A stretch of 64,000 nucleotides of DNA from Polytrichum commune. Its lineage: Eukaryota; Streptophyta; Polytrichopsida; Polytrichales; Polytrichaceae. Within the stretch, counting starts at the first letter, position 1. Every line of letters begins with the position of its first letter. The notes beneath the pieces were generated by a model. It did no database searches. It saw nothing but the letters and a program-made list of their open reading frames with translations, and was not told where the DNA came from. Location of the stretch: positions 48,756,758 through 48,820,757 of the forward strand of contig OX485805.1 in NCBI GenBank assembly GCA_950295325.1, in the 5' to 3' direction. Shown here one piece after another: positions 32,198 through 44,800 of this stretch. Made by a program: the position numbers and the translations under genes.

Positions 32198-33171
32198 TGT
32201 CGCAACCCTTGCTAGCCCCTTTGACAATCTTGCCAATTTTCATTTTCTAGCAAAGGTTACGAGCGCTAACCCTTCGCATTCCGCCATGCTAATGGTTAGC
32301 TCCTCTTACCCCGGACCATATAGTTCATAGGAGGGAACCAACCCTCCTACTTTGCTTTCGGGACTCACTCCTTAATCGGTAACCCATTTCCCCAATGTGG
32401 ACTTCCATCCATGGAAGTCCAATCCTATGTTGATCATCGCATTGCCGGAGCAACACTACAACAACCCGAACCATACTAGGCAACTATGGCCTCACATTGG
32501 GCCAATGCCCATGGAGGCCGTGCCGTTCGGCCTCGGGTGGGTGAGGCCACACCACCTCACCCATATAAGCCTCTAGGACTTCACGCGGGGCCCCTACCCC
32601 ACCGTCAACCAACCTCTTGTCTCTCTACCAAGAGTTGGGGCCAAGTGGACATTTTCCTTTAGCTGCTGGGCCTAGAACCGCCCAGCAGCTTCAGACCATC
32701 ATAACTTCCTTGTATGATGTCTGATCATAACAACCAACCACTCCATGTTCATCTACGCTTCACGTAGATGCCGATGGACTCCTCACTTGCCCCATTCGGG
32801 CAAGTATTGAGGAAGTTATGCCTGTTTGAACCTTGGCAGTCCCGGGAATCACTCCCAGGCACTGCTGTAACAGGGCGCTGTCCCGGGACAGCGCCCCACT
32901 CAAATGGCCATAACTCCTAGCTCACACCTCCGATTGAGGTGTTCTTGAGCTTTCTAGAATCACCACGCCATGAGCTACGCATAGCTCATGGCCTTTCCCT
33001 TGTACCTCCTAGTCTTTGTGGGTGGGAGGCGTTCCCAACGCCCGGGGCCCTCACCCACACTAGGATCACTTGGGCCCTCTCACCAACGGCGCCACAAGTC
33101 CCGGGTGTCACTCCGGGGTCCCCCTTGTGCCCATGGTGTTTCGGGCACTCCTCAAGGAGAGGTGCGCGACA
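32198..33171 (-). repeat. 5' LTR of the outer element
   Basis: 974 bp, TGTCGC...GCGACA. It is identical by eye to 15830-16803 except for C at 32216. It carries the same chain of hairpins at about 32399-32992. Confidence 0.95.
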
Positions 33172-33643
33172 GTTTTAGCAATTGGGCAACAACAAATGTA
33201 GTCATCTATGCATCCACAACATAATGCTATACTTTAAGGTATGTAAACATTATTTTTCTTCCTACAAGTTGTTTTTTTATTTGATTATTTATTTATTTGT
33301 TACACTGAATGAATTTTAACCTTTGAACTATTATTTATGTGTAACGGGAGTCTCGAATAAGGAATTCATCCAACGAGGAGGAGCAATTGGTTGATCCTCA
33401 CCTCCAACATTTTGGGCCACATGACATGAACGTCGAGATCCTTGTAATATTTGCTAGAGAGATGGATGAGACAAGGCGATATAAGCGGTTCAAAGCCCCT
33501 TTTGGCCCTTGCGGAGCAAAAATAAAATTGTAGGGGATGACGATGGTTTGCTGAAAACTGGAGCACCTCTTCCACCTACAATTCGAAGGCGCACACGGGC
33601 TTTAGACAATGCTAGGTTTGTAGATGCCTCTGAAGAAGATTAG
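33172..33643 (+). pseudogene. Last fragment of the unknown zinc-finger-like gene
   Basis: Directly after the outer target duplication the interrupted sequence resumes. From about 33361 a frame reads NSSNEEEQLVDPHLQHFGPH, then REMDETRRYKRFKAPFGPC, to a stop at about 33530. After a one-base shift it continues GAPLPPTIRRRTRALDNARF, then VDASEED and a stop at 33641-33643. The arginine-rich stretch could be a nuclear signal. Whether these pieces join the 15.8-kb fragment in one protein is an inference from position. No family is recognised. Confidence 0.35.
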
Positions 33644-34029
33644 AGGATGCTCTTGTTATTATTATTGTTTATTGTTACTACCTTCTTGGTATTTTATCCA
33701 ATGAATGCATCTGTTCTTAAGAAAAATTAGGAGTTTGTGTACGTATTAGCTATAGAATTACTATGGTTATCCGAGTACCAAGGTAGTATAAACAAAACTA
33801 TAACTGGTTTAATAATCCATTCGCAATTTCAAAGTACAACATACATAAATGCATATGTTTAACTAGTAGCCAACCCACATCACGACAACGTATTGGTGAG
33901 CCCCACAGCCATGGCGTGGGCATAAGGGGAATGGCATGAGGGGGATGGCATGGCAATGGATGGGGCTAGTGTTCCGGCGACTCAAATTTGGGACACTACG
34001 CTATGTCTCGGGCGTTAGCAAGATACGAC

Positions 34030-34145
34030 TGTATTTTTAACCTGGGGGGGGGGGTTAAATGGGCCAGGCACCGGCGCGGGGCCCCTGTGCCACGGTGGCC
34101 ACACGTGAGCCAGCTGTGCATTACTACAAGGAATTTAGCCTTCAC
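34030..34145 (+). repeat. Dispersed repeat, copy 2 (partner of 5230-5400)
   Basis: It begins GTATTTTTAACCTG plus a G-run and TTAAATGGGCCAGG, and runs to GGAATTTAGCCTTC. It matches the reverse complement of 5250-5395 at about 90%. Boundaries are unclear beyond the shared core. Confidence 0.6.
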
Positions 34146-34719
34146 CAATATATTGTGGTTTCGTTAGGTTGACATCTAAAATCTAAGCTTTCTAATCCTC
34201 ATTTTGTATTTTGACTTAAAAGAAAATTTGTTGTTAATGACTTCAAGAACACAAAGCAATATTTACTAGTTATCATGATTTGTTTAAAATCGATTAACAG
34301 TTATTATACTTCAAGAAATTGTGATAAATATATGAAATAAAATTTTAGTCCAAAATTTTAAGTACATATTAAGCTGCACTTTGAGGTTTTATAAAAAAAA
34401 TTGAGTTTCTATCAAAATAATACTACTTTATTATACATAGTAATGTATCAACAAAGGGAAAAGTCAATTCACTCTTATGTATAATCATCTTTTCATATTG
34501 GAATGGGATCATCGCTATTGACAAGAAAATTCCATGAGGAACATGATGATGTCTATCGTGACCTTCCTAGCACCTTCCATTTGGATGAATTTGCCTTCAA
34601 TAGTCATTCATAAGCCCATATATGGCCTCTTAGGAAGTTAAGGGTTAAATGGACACCTAAGGTAAATGGGTTTTAAATGGTTACTTTTCTTGACTAGCTT
34701 GCTTCTCACTTCTCCTAGG

Positions 34720-34985
34720 ATATGAAATATGCGATTAGTACAAAATGGTTAGCAAATTTAAACCGAGGCCATAGCCACTTTCCTCATAATTTTTGGAGCT
34801 CATATGAATATTTTGTTCATTATTGAAGTGAATATCTTCATGCTCATGAAATGGTCATATGGGTCCCCCCAATTATGCTAATGGTTGAGCCAATAATGGT
34901 TATTATGATTTGAACACGTAGTCCAATCTTTATTAAACACACATCTTCTTGGTACATGTTCTTGGAGCCACACCAAATCACATCC
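34720..34985 (+). repeat. Dispersed direct repeat (partner 60285-60565)
   Basis: Both copies share CTTAGGATATGAAA or CCTAGGATATGAAA, GATTAGTACA, CATAGCCACTTTC, TCATAATTTTTGGAGCTC and, further on, CACATCAAACCACATYCCA-like sequence. Identity is about 75-80%. The type of element is unknown. Confidence 0.65.
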
Positions 34986-36089
34986 CACTCAAATAAAGGT
35001 GTTCAATTAAGATAAATAATTAAATTTGGGCACGTCTACATTAAGTTATAATAAGGCAAGCAAACCCAATTTGACTACTTATATTTGGGTTGTGTGTGGT
35101 TAGGTGTGGATCTAAGAACAAACACCAATTATAGATGTATGTTAGAATAGTTCAATTGACATTGGATTACATGCTCATAATTTGTTAACCATTCTAGGCT
35201 CAAGAGTCAATACAATTACATGGATTCGTATAATCGTCTAAAGATCTAGGAATCTTTGCTAAATGACAATAAACAAGACATTTGTACGAGCTCCATACAT
35301 TATGAGGAAAAACAACTATGGGTATGATTGGGATTCCTTAGTCATCTCACACTAATTGAGTGTTTTGTATCCTACATTAAGTGGGTGCAAAACTAAAAAG
35401 TGTCCATTTAGTTATCCGATTATCTTAACACCACATTAGCACAAAATCATTATTTTCTTGATTATGTTGTAGGTGTTACATGCTTGTCACATGTCACATG
35501 TTGGTTGGTTGGAACATGTGAGAAAGTTCATACAATATGGAACTTAATTTAATAATAGCAAGAAAAATGCCTAAACTAATAAGATTTTATGATTTTTTTT
35601 TTTACTAGTCCATAACATGTCTTGCCATACCTAACCTTCTGCTAAGGTAGAGACTCTTAACATGTCCAAATTATTTTATGGTTTTAAATGAATCATAGCA
35701 AATCCACAAGGAAAGTTTATAACATTAGTTAGCAACCACCCTAAGTTCCATGGGCCTTGGGATCGAGTGGTTATATGCTAAGAATCTACAAGTTTTTATA
35801 TGCAAAACACTACGGTTTCAGGTTGAACCTGTAGTTGGGCATGAAAGTCATCAAGGTTGTCGACTAATATTATGTTGAGGTAATTCAATGAGTCCATGAT
35901 GTATTGGCATATGTGATGTAGACATGGTTAATGAAGGTTAAGATATTTTTGCAATCAAATATGTGGAGATATATATTTCCAACATGTTCTCATGAAAGGG
36001 TGATGACCAATGACCTCCTCCTCATGTTAACTACACTAAATATGATATTCAATGTCACATGGTATTTAATGTCACTATGGTAACTTTTC

Positions 36090-36335
36090 AGATGACACTT
36101 CTTATGAATAAGTTTACAAATAATGTCATCGATGATGGATGAGTTCATCCATTGGCCAAACCCCTACCTTCTTTTGTCAGCAACCTGTGATGAAATGTTG
36201 TCATAGATGATTGAATTTTGGATGAAAAATCACTTAGTAAGTGACAGTAATTGCAATACTATAAATCTATAATCCCCCAGTAAAATTTACAAGGAATGAC
36301 AAATAATGTTGGGCTAACATCTAGTGTTGGTGACA
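36090..36335 (+). repeat. Dispersed repeat (inverted partner 58670-58930)
   Basis: The reverse complement of this segment aligns with 58670-58930 through landmarks such as AAACTTATTCATAA, GGATGAACT, TCACTTA and ATTATTTGTCATTCCTT. Identity is about 75%. It is probably part of an old element. Confidence 0.6.
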
Positions 36336-36507
36336 CTATACCGCGGTTTATAATAAGTATTGAGCACGACGATTAGAATCGGTTACACTAATTATCATAT
36401 TTTAGTGTACCATCTTTCCCTATCAATCAATTACCCGAACAACATGTTTCAATAATAGCTTATGTCTGATCAATAGTGTTACATACCTTGCCACCTTCAC
36501 TGCATAG

Positions 36508-37154
36508 CAGAGCCCTACATTGGGTGCCCATACCCATGCCCAGCCATGCCCATGGGTTTTGGGTGGGCATGGGTGCGATATTATTGTTCATGGGTGGGCA
36601 TGGGTGAGCAATGGCTAAAACAAAGCATATAGGAAGGGGTCGTTGAATGAGCTCTCATTCAATGCTTTCGAGGGTAAGAGCACCGAATCACCTTCACCTA
36701 GTAAGGTGAGTCCATCCTTCAGTGTGTCTTCTTCATGTTCTCCTCCTCCTCCTTCTTGAGTATGTCCCTGGGCTCCCAAGAATCCTCGGTCTCTTTTTTG
36801 TCACTTTCTTTTGCTAGCCTTCTGCTTTTCCCACCCTACCTTAAACCCAGTCCTGCCAAGAGGATTCCAAAAGTCAAGAAAGAGGGGCTGTTGTAAAGTG
36901 GTAGGGAGCGAGAGGAAAAAATGCAGGGAATACGCTAACCAAGAAGCGCTCCGGGCTGAAGCCAACGATAATGAACGACCTTTTATTTGTCCAATCCAAC
37001 CAAGACTTGGTGTAGGTGGGTAATACACATTACACAATTTTTGAATACATGGGCGCAATTTGAATAGCATGGGTGGGCATGGGTGGGCATAGGTCGCTGC
37101 TGATGGGCATGGTCTGGGTATGGGTGCAAATTTAAAGGAAAATGTTGGGCTTTG
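36508..37154. mobile_element. Non-autonomous hAT-like element with GGGTGGGCAT subterminal repeats
   Basis: Ends are CAGAGCCCTACATT and, reverse-complemented, CAAAGCCCAACATT (12 of 14 match). The flanks are CTGCATAG (36500-36507) and GTGCATAG (37155-37162), an 8-bp duplication with one change. Near both ends it is packed with GGGTGGGCATGGGTG-type motifs in opposite orientations, as subterminal transposase-binding arrays usually are in hAT elements. No transposase is encoded. Confidence 0.75.
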
Positions 37155-37155
37155 G

Positions 37156-37735
37156 TGCATAGGAGGGGGACTAACCAACTTTCCATCATCTAACTTGGCA
37201 TAATGATTTTTGACTGCCTGAAGATCTATATAGTGTCATAGGATAAATGGTATTGGGGTTTAAGGTTTAGGGTATTAGGGTTTGATAAATGGTATTCATT
37301 AAAACACTTGAATTAAATTCCTCTCTTCCCAAAAATGTATTCATTTGTTGTTGTGATCATAATAGGGCCCTCATGTGGCAACACATGCATGTGCAACCAC
37401 ACGATGGTTTGAGAAAAAAATAAAAGTGTTGGAGTTTCAAGACCACACACCATATAACATTATTCAGATCCATTACAGTGTTCTGTGGGATTGACAATAT
37501 TCCATGGAATATTTTCTGATATTTCCCACATTCATATTGAAATATTGTGGAATATTCTATGGAATAATGTCAATCCCACAAAACACTATTATGGATCTGA
37601 ATAATTTTATGACAGTTGAAACTTGAATTGCATTTGCAAAATCAATGATGAAGCACTAACAAAAATTGAATTGAAAATTGGTTCTCCCCTGATGTAGTTA
37701 TGGCTATCAAAAGTAGACAAATGTTTGTTGATTCC
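37156..37735 (+). repeat. Repeat copy 1 (partner 63606-64000)
   Basis: It starts TGCATAGGAGGGGGACTAAC and matches 63606-64000 at about 85% along its length. It includes a TTTAGGGTATTAGGGTTTGA telomere-like patch and the tail CTTGATGTAGTTATGGCTAT or its variant. This copy has an extra foldback MITE at 37453-37609 that the other lacks. Confidence 0.8.
37453..37609. mobile_element. Foldback MITE absent from the paralogous copy
   Basis: Arms of about 56 bp starting ATTATTCAGATCCAT and ending ATGGATCTGAATAAT, with internal GTGGGATTGACA and TGTCAATCCCAC, flank a short centre. The related repeat at 63.9 kb runs straight through this point (GACCACACATAGTTGGAAC). The sequence resembles the palindromic element at 49664-49755. 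The exact target duplication is not clear. Confidence 0.78.
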
Positions 37736-38895
37736 TTAATTGAACACATAGGTCCTTCCTTCCAATCTTGTTTACTACCAAATGTGGAGCAATTAATAAA
37801 ATATGAAGATGCAGTTCAATCTCATCTAAACATGTGTCTCTAGGTTGTTTGGTCTCTGTTCCTCACCTAACTACAATACATCAATAAAATACGTGTGTCT
37901 AATTATGGAAAGTAACCAAATAACACCCACATACCTTATGTACATTTAAGACTTGGATTTGTGCCTATATGTCAGTACAAGTCCAGCAACTCATCCAATC
38001 ACCTATTCGAGCACGCCTTGAAATTGGGGCAGCATACCCACCTACTGCAAGGATAGGCAATAAACCCTACCTCTGTAACAAGGGGACTCTTGAACAGAGT
38101 AAGGCCAACAACCTCAAATTCACATCAGCAAAAAACACCAATATTTAATGTTCTATTTGTTTGAGGCTGCATTGAATTTTGTTGGAGCCATTGAAGTGTG
38201 CCAAATCGCTGACATGATACTAGAAGGGATAAAACGAGTGCAATGCAATTACGTGAGGGCCCAGTAGGACTTCTGGGTCTTTTTTTTGCATTCAAATTAG
38301 GAGATTTCAGTTTCCTGGACAAGAATTTGAATGTTCCTACTGCAAAGTGTTTCTGAGGGATCCACAAAAGCTATGTATGTAAATAATATGCAGTGGATTT
38401 GTTAGTTTGGTTATAAACTGTGTGATTGAAGACTTGATATTGTCACATGTATTCCACACCATAACAATGATGGTGCATGATATACATATGTTGAAATCCA
38501 AAAAGCGTCATATGTATGTGTGTACATATGCTTCACCTTAGTAGGTGTTGTATTAGAATCAGGCAAGCAAAATAAATTCCACAAACAAAGTACATGAAAG
38601 AGACACATCTGCAAAGGCCTTCACAAAATTACATAAACTATTTATAACTCAAATTTACAAACTGAGATCTGAAAGGCCTCCTCTCTGAGACACATACTTT
38701 ACATCTTGGTTACATGTCATGAGTGGAGTAAGGTGAACGGGCATGCAATGGCCAGGGGAGGATTTTGGGCATAATCATTCGAGATCCTAGCGTTTCCCAG
38801 ACCAACCAGTTATATGCTGATAAATATATTTCAGATGTAATGTGTTGAGCCACGATGGAGAAGCCCTCGGGAACCACTAGTGCTGGTTCACATCT
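37736..38895. other. 3' flank of the SMP/C2 gene; no gene seen
   Basis: About 1.1 kb downstream of the stop codon at 38896. Short open frames on both strands show no family motif. It probably contains the 3' UTR, but no clear polyadenylation site stands out. Confidence 0.45.
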
Positions 38896-41800
38896 TCAAA
38901 TAAGTTCCAGGCCTGGGCTATCTCCCATGGGGTACGGATGGTACGTAATGGCAAGAAACAATTTTCCATGGATTTCATTTGTCTTACGGTTTCTGAGCCC
39001 ACAACACATTTCCTTCTCCACACCTGGATGGAACTGCCACACCAAGAAAACAACGAAAATGAAAACAAGAATGGCAACATTGCACATATTTTCCCACATC
39101 AGTGTATGATGCCAATGCTTACTTAGGACAATTCGCTCTATGAACTTTTGACTGAACCTGTTCAATGATAACATAAATAAATAATTGAACCATCAAAGCC
39201 CCTGCACATTTTTATCAGAACAAGCCTATGCCCGGGGAGAACTGACAGATACTTACAGATGAAGAACAAGCCTATGCCCAGGGAGAACTGACAGTTACTT
39301 ACAGATGAACCGGTTGAATTTGGAGACTTGAGGAGGATTACTGATCATTTTAGAGGAATCTATAGAATATACCTCAAATGAATGAAGCAAAACCAGAAGA
39401 TGTCAACATGTAACCGGCTGGATTTGGAATCACTAGGATCTTGACCCACTATGCCCAAAAACTTCCCGGGCACTGATACAAGCAACTTGAGGATGCAGAC
39501 AACAAGCACTAAATAAGGGCTTCTCCACCCCATGAACTCACCACCAGGATTTTGAACTCCGATCATGTCCATGTGCAACAACTCTTCAAACCACGACGAC
39601 AACCGACTATTGGGAAAACGTGGTCTTAGAATACACTTCCCATTTGACACAGGTGGTCATTAGGACATGACCATGTGTACAAGGACTCGACACATGTACA
39701 CAAGGTTATGTCCTAATGACCACCCGTGTCAAACGGGAAGTGTATTCTAGGGCCTCACAATCCTAGTAGTGACCCTTCCAAACTTAACTTTGAGGGTCCA
39801 AGGGCCTCTGAACTCTAGGGTTAGGTAGATACCGCACGGGACACCTATATTCTTGAATTTCTCGGACACATATACAATATTATCATGAGGCACTCTCTAT
39901 CCTTTATGAAATGTAACAGTTGCTTCCGAGGTTAACTTACTAAGCTAGATCCAACTCTACATCATACATCGATATTTTGAGTAACACTCCATTATAGGAA
40001 GGAAATCATGTTACACTATTTTTAGTTTAGTATGGACCATTCGCCTCTACAATAGCAGGTACCCTTGGTGTTCTATATGGCAGGGGCAAAAATACCTTAG
40101 CTATGTAACCAAGAAACAACATTGAACTGTGTGGTTTAATGGAGAGGGACGATAATGTGGATAAAAATTATCGTGGGACCAATTAAGAAAAATACAATGA
40201 AAATTAGATGGGATGGAAAGCGAAAACCTTGACAGGTGTTCACTTCCCCTTCAAGAACCCACTGTCACAAAACATCAAGATCTGGTTCCAGGAACCATCC
40301 AATGTAACTTACTCTGCAACTCTTGACACTCGAGCAATGAACGGGGAGAACTAGGTGCTAGTTACAGATGAACTGGTTGAGTTTGAGAAATAACGGGTTG
40401 AAGTTCAAGACTTTTGAAAAATTGCTGATCATTTCAGAGGAATTTATTGATAAAGAGAACCTGAAAGATGTCAACATGTAAACCAGGTAGACTTGGAAAC
40501 ACTAGGATCTCAACTGACTATGCCCAAAAACCTCCCTGGACAGTGCTCTCGAGTGAAGGAGCTAATGAAGTCATTTATTATACAATAACTCATAAGGTTT
40601 CACGAAATTGCTGAGTTAAAGAGAGATACCTGTGCAATGGGCAACTTGCCAGAGCCTATCAACTCGCCTGGCAAGCGACCTGAAAGCCTAGATCTCCTCC
40701 AAAGTTGTACAGTTAATTTCTGCGTTTCTGGATCTTCAACCTGCATCGTGGTAGATGAGGACATTCATTTGATTAAAGGTGACATGCCTGATAGACATCA
40801 GGCACTTGCCTCCATCTTTGTGCACAGCAAATTATATGCCAGGAAATTGCTACAATCCACATGAAAGAGGAAACAGACCAAATCTGTCAAAATTTAGAGG
40901 CTGCCCAGGACTTATCTAGGTTGATCTCCACATAGGAACCAGTCAAAGAAAATGAATTGTGCAACATGGCAACATTATGAATGCCATACAAAAGTTTTAA
41001 AAACTGTAATGGAAAACTTGGTTGATAGTTTTTGGGATACCTAATTAGAGTGCAAAGAAAATTAATTTTCTTGCAAATCTTTGACAACACTACGGATCAC
41101 CTGAACCGTGAATGTCTCATTCCAGAATGCTGAGCCCTTTGAACTCTTTTTTAAAGTGCTGCGCTCGACTTTGCTTTGATGCACAGATATGTCCACAAAA
41201 TAGTCTACATTGCCGATATGGTGGGTGGACACAATATCCTCAACTTTCATTAATATCACTTTTAATTCCCCAACTGCCTGTGACTCCAAGAAGCTGTTCC
41301 AGATTTCCAACACAGAATCAGAACATGGATAAAATATTACTATGATATACCATAGTACCATGGCAGCTTCAACACTAATTTTTTCACTTTTGAAGCAAAA
41401 ATGTAATGTGTCACAAAACTATTGACCGGAACCCGTACTAAAGTTGATGTGGCACAAAAATAGATTACGGCTGAACTGTGAGGTGTAGAACCGACCATGG
41501 TAATACAGTATATTCCCCAGTGATCCATGCAACCTAAAGTCATAAGAAAATCAGATCTGTGGTATTAAACATATTATTTCCCAGAGATGGTGCCCACCAC
41601 TTAGAACCAAGCACCCGTGATGATGCAACCAGATCTGGAATTGTTTGTCCAACCCTTTTTGTTTTTATTCTTTGTGAGGAGCTAATACTCAGAAATTTAA
41701 AACGCATAACAAAAACTATAGCATGTCCAGAGAAATATTTAGGCAACTGAGGTATGCCATTACCTGAAGTCTTCACCAGGAATGGTGGGAAATACAAAGC

Positions 41801-44800
41801 GGCGGGGCCAAATAATTAATTCCATCAAAGCACTCTCGACATATTCCTGCACACCATTGACAAGATCTAATGAGAAGAAATATGCAATTTTTCCAATATC
41901 ATTTCTTCCTTAAATGTTACTTTCAGATATCTGCAAGCTGGAACAGATGAAATAAAAATACTTACAAAACAGCAATAACTGACCTGAATGATCTTCTTGC
42001 GGTTTATTTTGTCATTAATGTACTGAACCCCAAAGTCCAGATCGAAATCGACAGTCGGCTGTTGTGAGATTCAGGTCAGAAAACAATATTGAACTTCAAT
42101 CTATCAGAAGTCATTCAGAATTAGCTTATGCAACACAAGATTTGGCTCTTGCCAATAGTTCAAAAACGCTCCAAAGAGGATCAATGGTGATAAGTTGTGA
42201 AGTGATAAGTTTCATGGTGATGTCCTCAGATGTCCTATGCATTAAATAAAAGTGTCCACCATCTAATTCTCAACGAAAGCAAGGAGTTTGTAGTAGTAGT
42301 AGTGGCAGAATGCTTACAGCCTCCTTTAGTGATACCAGCACAGCACCAAATCCTGGAATTTCTTCTCTGAGTGGCTTCAGTACCAACTTTACAGTCCCTT
42401 CCAAGTGCATATTCTTGACCTACACATAAATTGCAATCATAGCATCATCAACAACACGCTCAGCCCTAGAATCGGAGATGCCCAACTTAAAAGATGTCCT
42501 CGAAACGAGGACAGTCACACTTCCAGAAATAACCTTCTACTCTCTCCACCAACTCTAAAAGCTCCAAATACATTCACCAATTAGCTGTATAATTCATGCA
42601 TTCTTTATCCAATTCAATTAAGTTGGAGATTATCAGTTCAAACCACTCACGACTTTGTATGATTTCAGAAATTGAAGAAGTCCAACATCTCCAATTACTC
42701 GGTATATACAACCTTCAGAACTGTATTTAGCTAATAGAGGAAGATGTGCACTCTGATTCTTGACACAAAGACTTCACAATGTGTATTATAGCCCCATAAT
42801 CACGAGATTTCCTTGAGGAATGTGCTGAGTATTTATTAATATACTTGTTTCAGAAGTATCACCAGGAAGATTTGAACAACCTGAATAATGTTCCACGAAC
42901 CAAATGAGAGCTTCAATCCTGCACCCTCAGGTTCCCAACGGAGCCCTATCTCCACAGCACATTCATCTAGTCCATCTTGATATCTAATTTCTGCTCCGCA
43001 ACAAAACAGTAGACTTGTCAGAATTGCTTGTGTGTGAACTTGTATGTCACAATTATCACAAAGTATGTAAAGGGGATCCCTAGACTAGGCAAAGTAGAAC
43101 ATTCCTTAATGCCCATCCAAAGTGAGAGGAAAAATTACCTATCATTGCAAGTGGCTTGAATACTGTGGGAATCGCATGGTCTTACCACTTAGTTCCACTT
43201 GATCATTTTATGATCTAGAATACTAAGATGGTAGAATACTAAGATGGTAGATTCTAACTTAGTATACTAGATCATAATATAACCATGTGATGATAGACAA
43301 CCGGTTCACACCGGGTCCCAAATCCATGCATTCTCAGCCGTTGACAGCATGGAAGTTGGGACTTACCATTTCACACGGGTCCCAAGTTCTAAGTCCCAAG
43401 TATGACATGGATGTCTACATGACAACACTTTTTGGAGGTGAGGCTTGGGAGTTGTGTTGAGAGTTGCGTCAAGCGAAAAGCTAATAAAAGACCCAACTCA
43501 TAACACAAGTCTCCATAAGTTTTTTTGCATATATTGATCAAATTCTAACTTTAATGAATATAAACTATAATTTGATGGTTTCTTGAGGCTCAAAAGTTGG
43601 GGCTTTGCCTCCATGTTGGGACTTTTTGACATGAGTGGGACTTGGGACCCCACATGAACCGGCCCTAAGACCATGCAAATCCCATAGTGTTTGTGTATTC
43701 CTCCAAAAATAAGAAGTAACATTTTTTAGTGGGTATAAACGCATTGCCTATGTATGTGTTTCAAAATAAACTAAACATGTCTTGAGGGCACACATGTTGT
43801 TTACAGATGCTTTATACACAAATGTGATGTGTGGGGATTCAACACAGGTGTGGATTTGCATTGTAAAGCAATGAGTTGTATGGGAATTTTTGACATGTGA
43901 TGCACTTGGTGTCAAAAAGAGGCCACCCCATTTTAATGTATCTTGACAGAAATTGATAATCAAAACAATTTAATGTAGAAAGTGTTATTCTTGAGGATGA
44001 AGAATTGGACAAAAGCATATCTTACCAGTTATTTGTGGAGGTTTGGTGCCCAAATCAACCTCTTTCAAGGTAACTCTTTTAGTTACTCGTGAAAGAGCAT
44101 ATTCAAGCTTATGCACGACTTTCGTCTTGAAATCACGAAGTACCTGATGAAAGGATTTAAGCCACAACATCCTAGATCAAAATCATCGATTCAAAGGTAC
44201 ATGAAGCAATATTAGGATGATCATTGAACCAATAATGTTATGAGTTGTATGTCTATGTTACACAATTGTCTACAAGTTGACTAAAAGGGTACACAAATGA
44301 CACATGACATTAGTATGCTCAAGAAAACCTTCCTCTTGCATACTAGATTATCAACATATGAAACCCACCATCAATATGCTCAATAACATCTTCCCCTTGC
44401 ATACTAAATTACAAAACTATCATCTAAAATATCCCAATATGCTACGCTAAATATCACAATGTAAATAAACTCTCATCTCAAAAAGATACTTATGTTGACG
44501 GATAGTATCTCGTTGACAATTAGCGGGGTTGACCTTTTGAGACCTCGAAGGATCTAGTTTAAACTGTTCGCGAATAGTGTGCATCGCACTAAATGCCATG
44601 AACCGTGTACCTATACAGGAAGATATCAATAGGAGATCACCTTGTCAAGGATCTTCCCAAACTTGGGCAGAGTCACAGCTCTCAGGCCAATGTGCTTACT
44701 CCCATCTGTGACATAGCCATCGATGATTTCTTGCACTGCATTTTTGATACGAACTCCTAAGTCCTGATCATGGAAGAAGAATCACAAACGCATCCATAGC

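Larger units (their letters stand above)
15830..33171 (-). mobile_element. Outer LTR retrotransposon (chromovirus-like Ty3/gypsy, defective)
   Basis: A 17,342-bp unit bounded by 974-bp LTRs and a perfect 5-bp target duplication GTTTT (15825-15829 and 33172-33176). The inner element and its target copy account for 10,373 bp, leaving an original length of 6,969 bp. The order on the minus strand is 5' LTR, tRNA-Met-type primer site, gag/protease remnants, end of RT, RNase H region, integrase, post-integrase tail, purine tract, 3' LTR. The catalytic core of RT is not found and most coding blocks are frame-broken. I saw only one LTR difference (T at 15848, C at 32216), so insertion was recent and must have used enzymes supplied in trans. 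Confidence 0.95.
33644..36499. other. Repeat-derived intergenic DNA without genes
   Basis: No protein family is seen. It holds three dispersed repeats with partners elsewhere in the window: 34030-34145 (with 5230-5400), 34720-34985 (with 60285-60565) and 36090-36335 (inverted, with 58670-58930). Confidence 0.55.
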
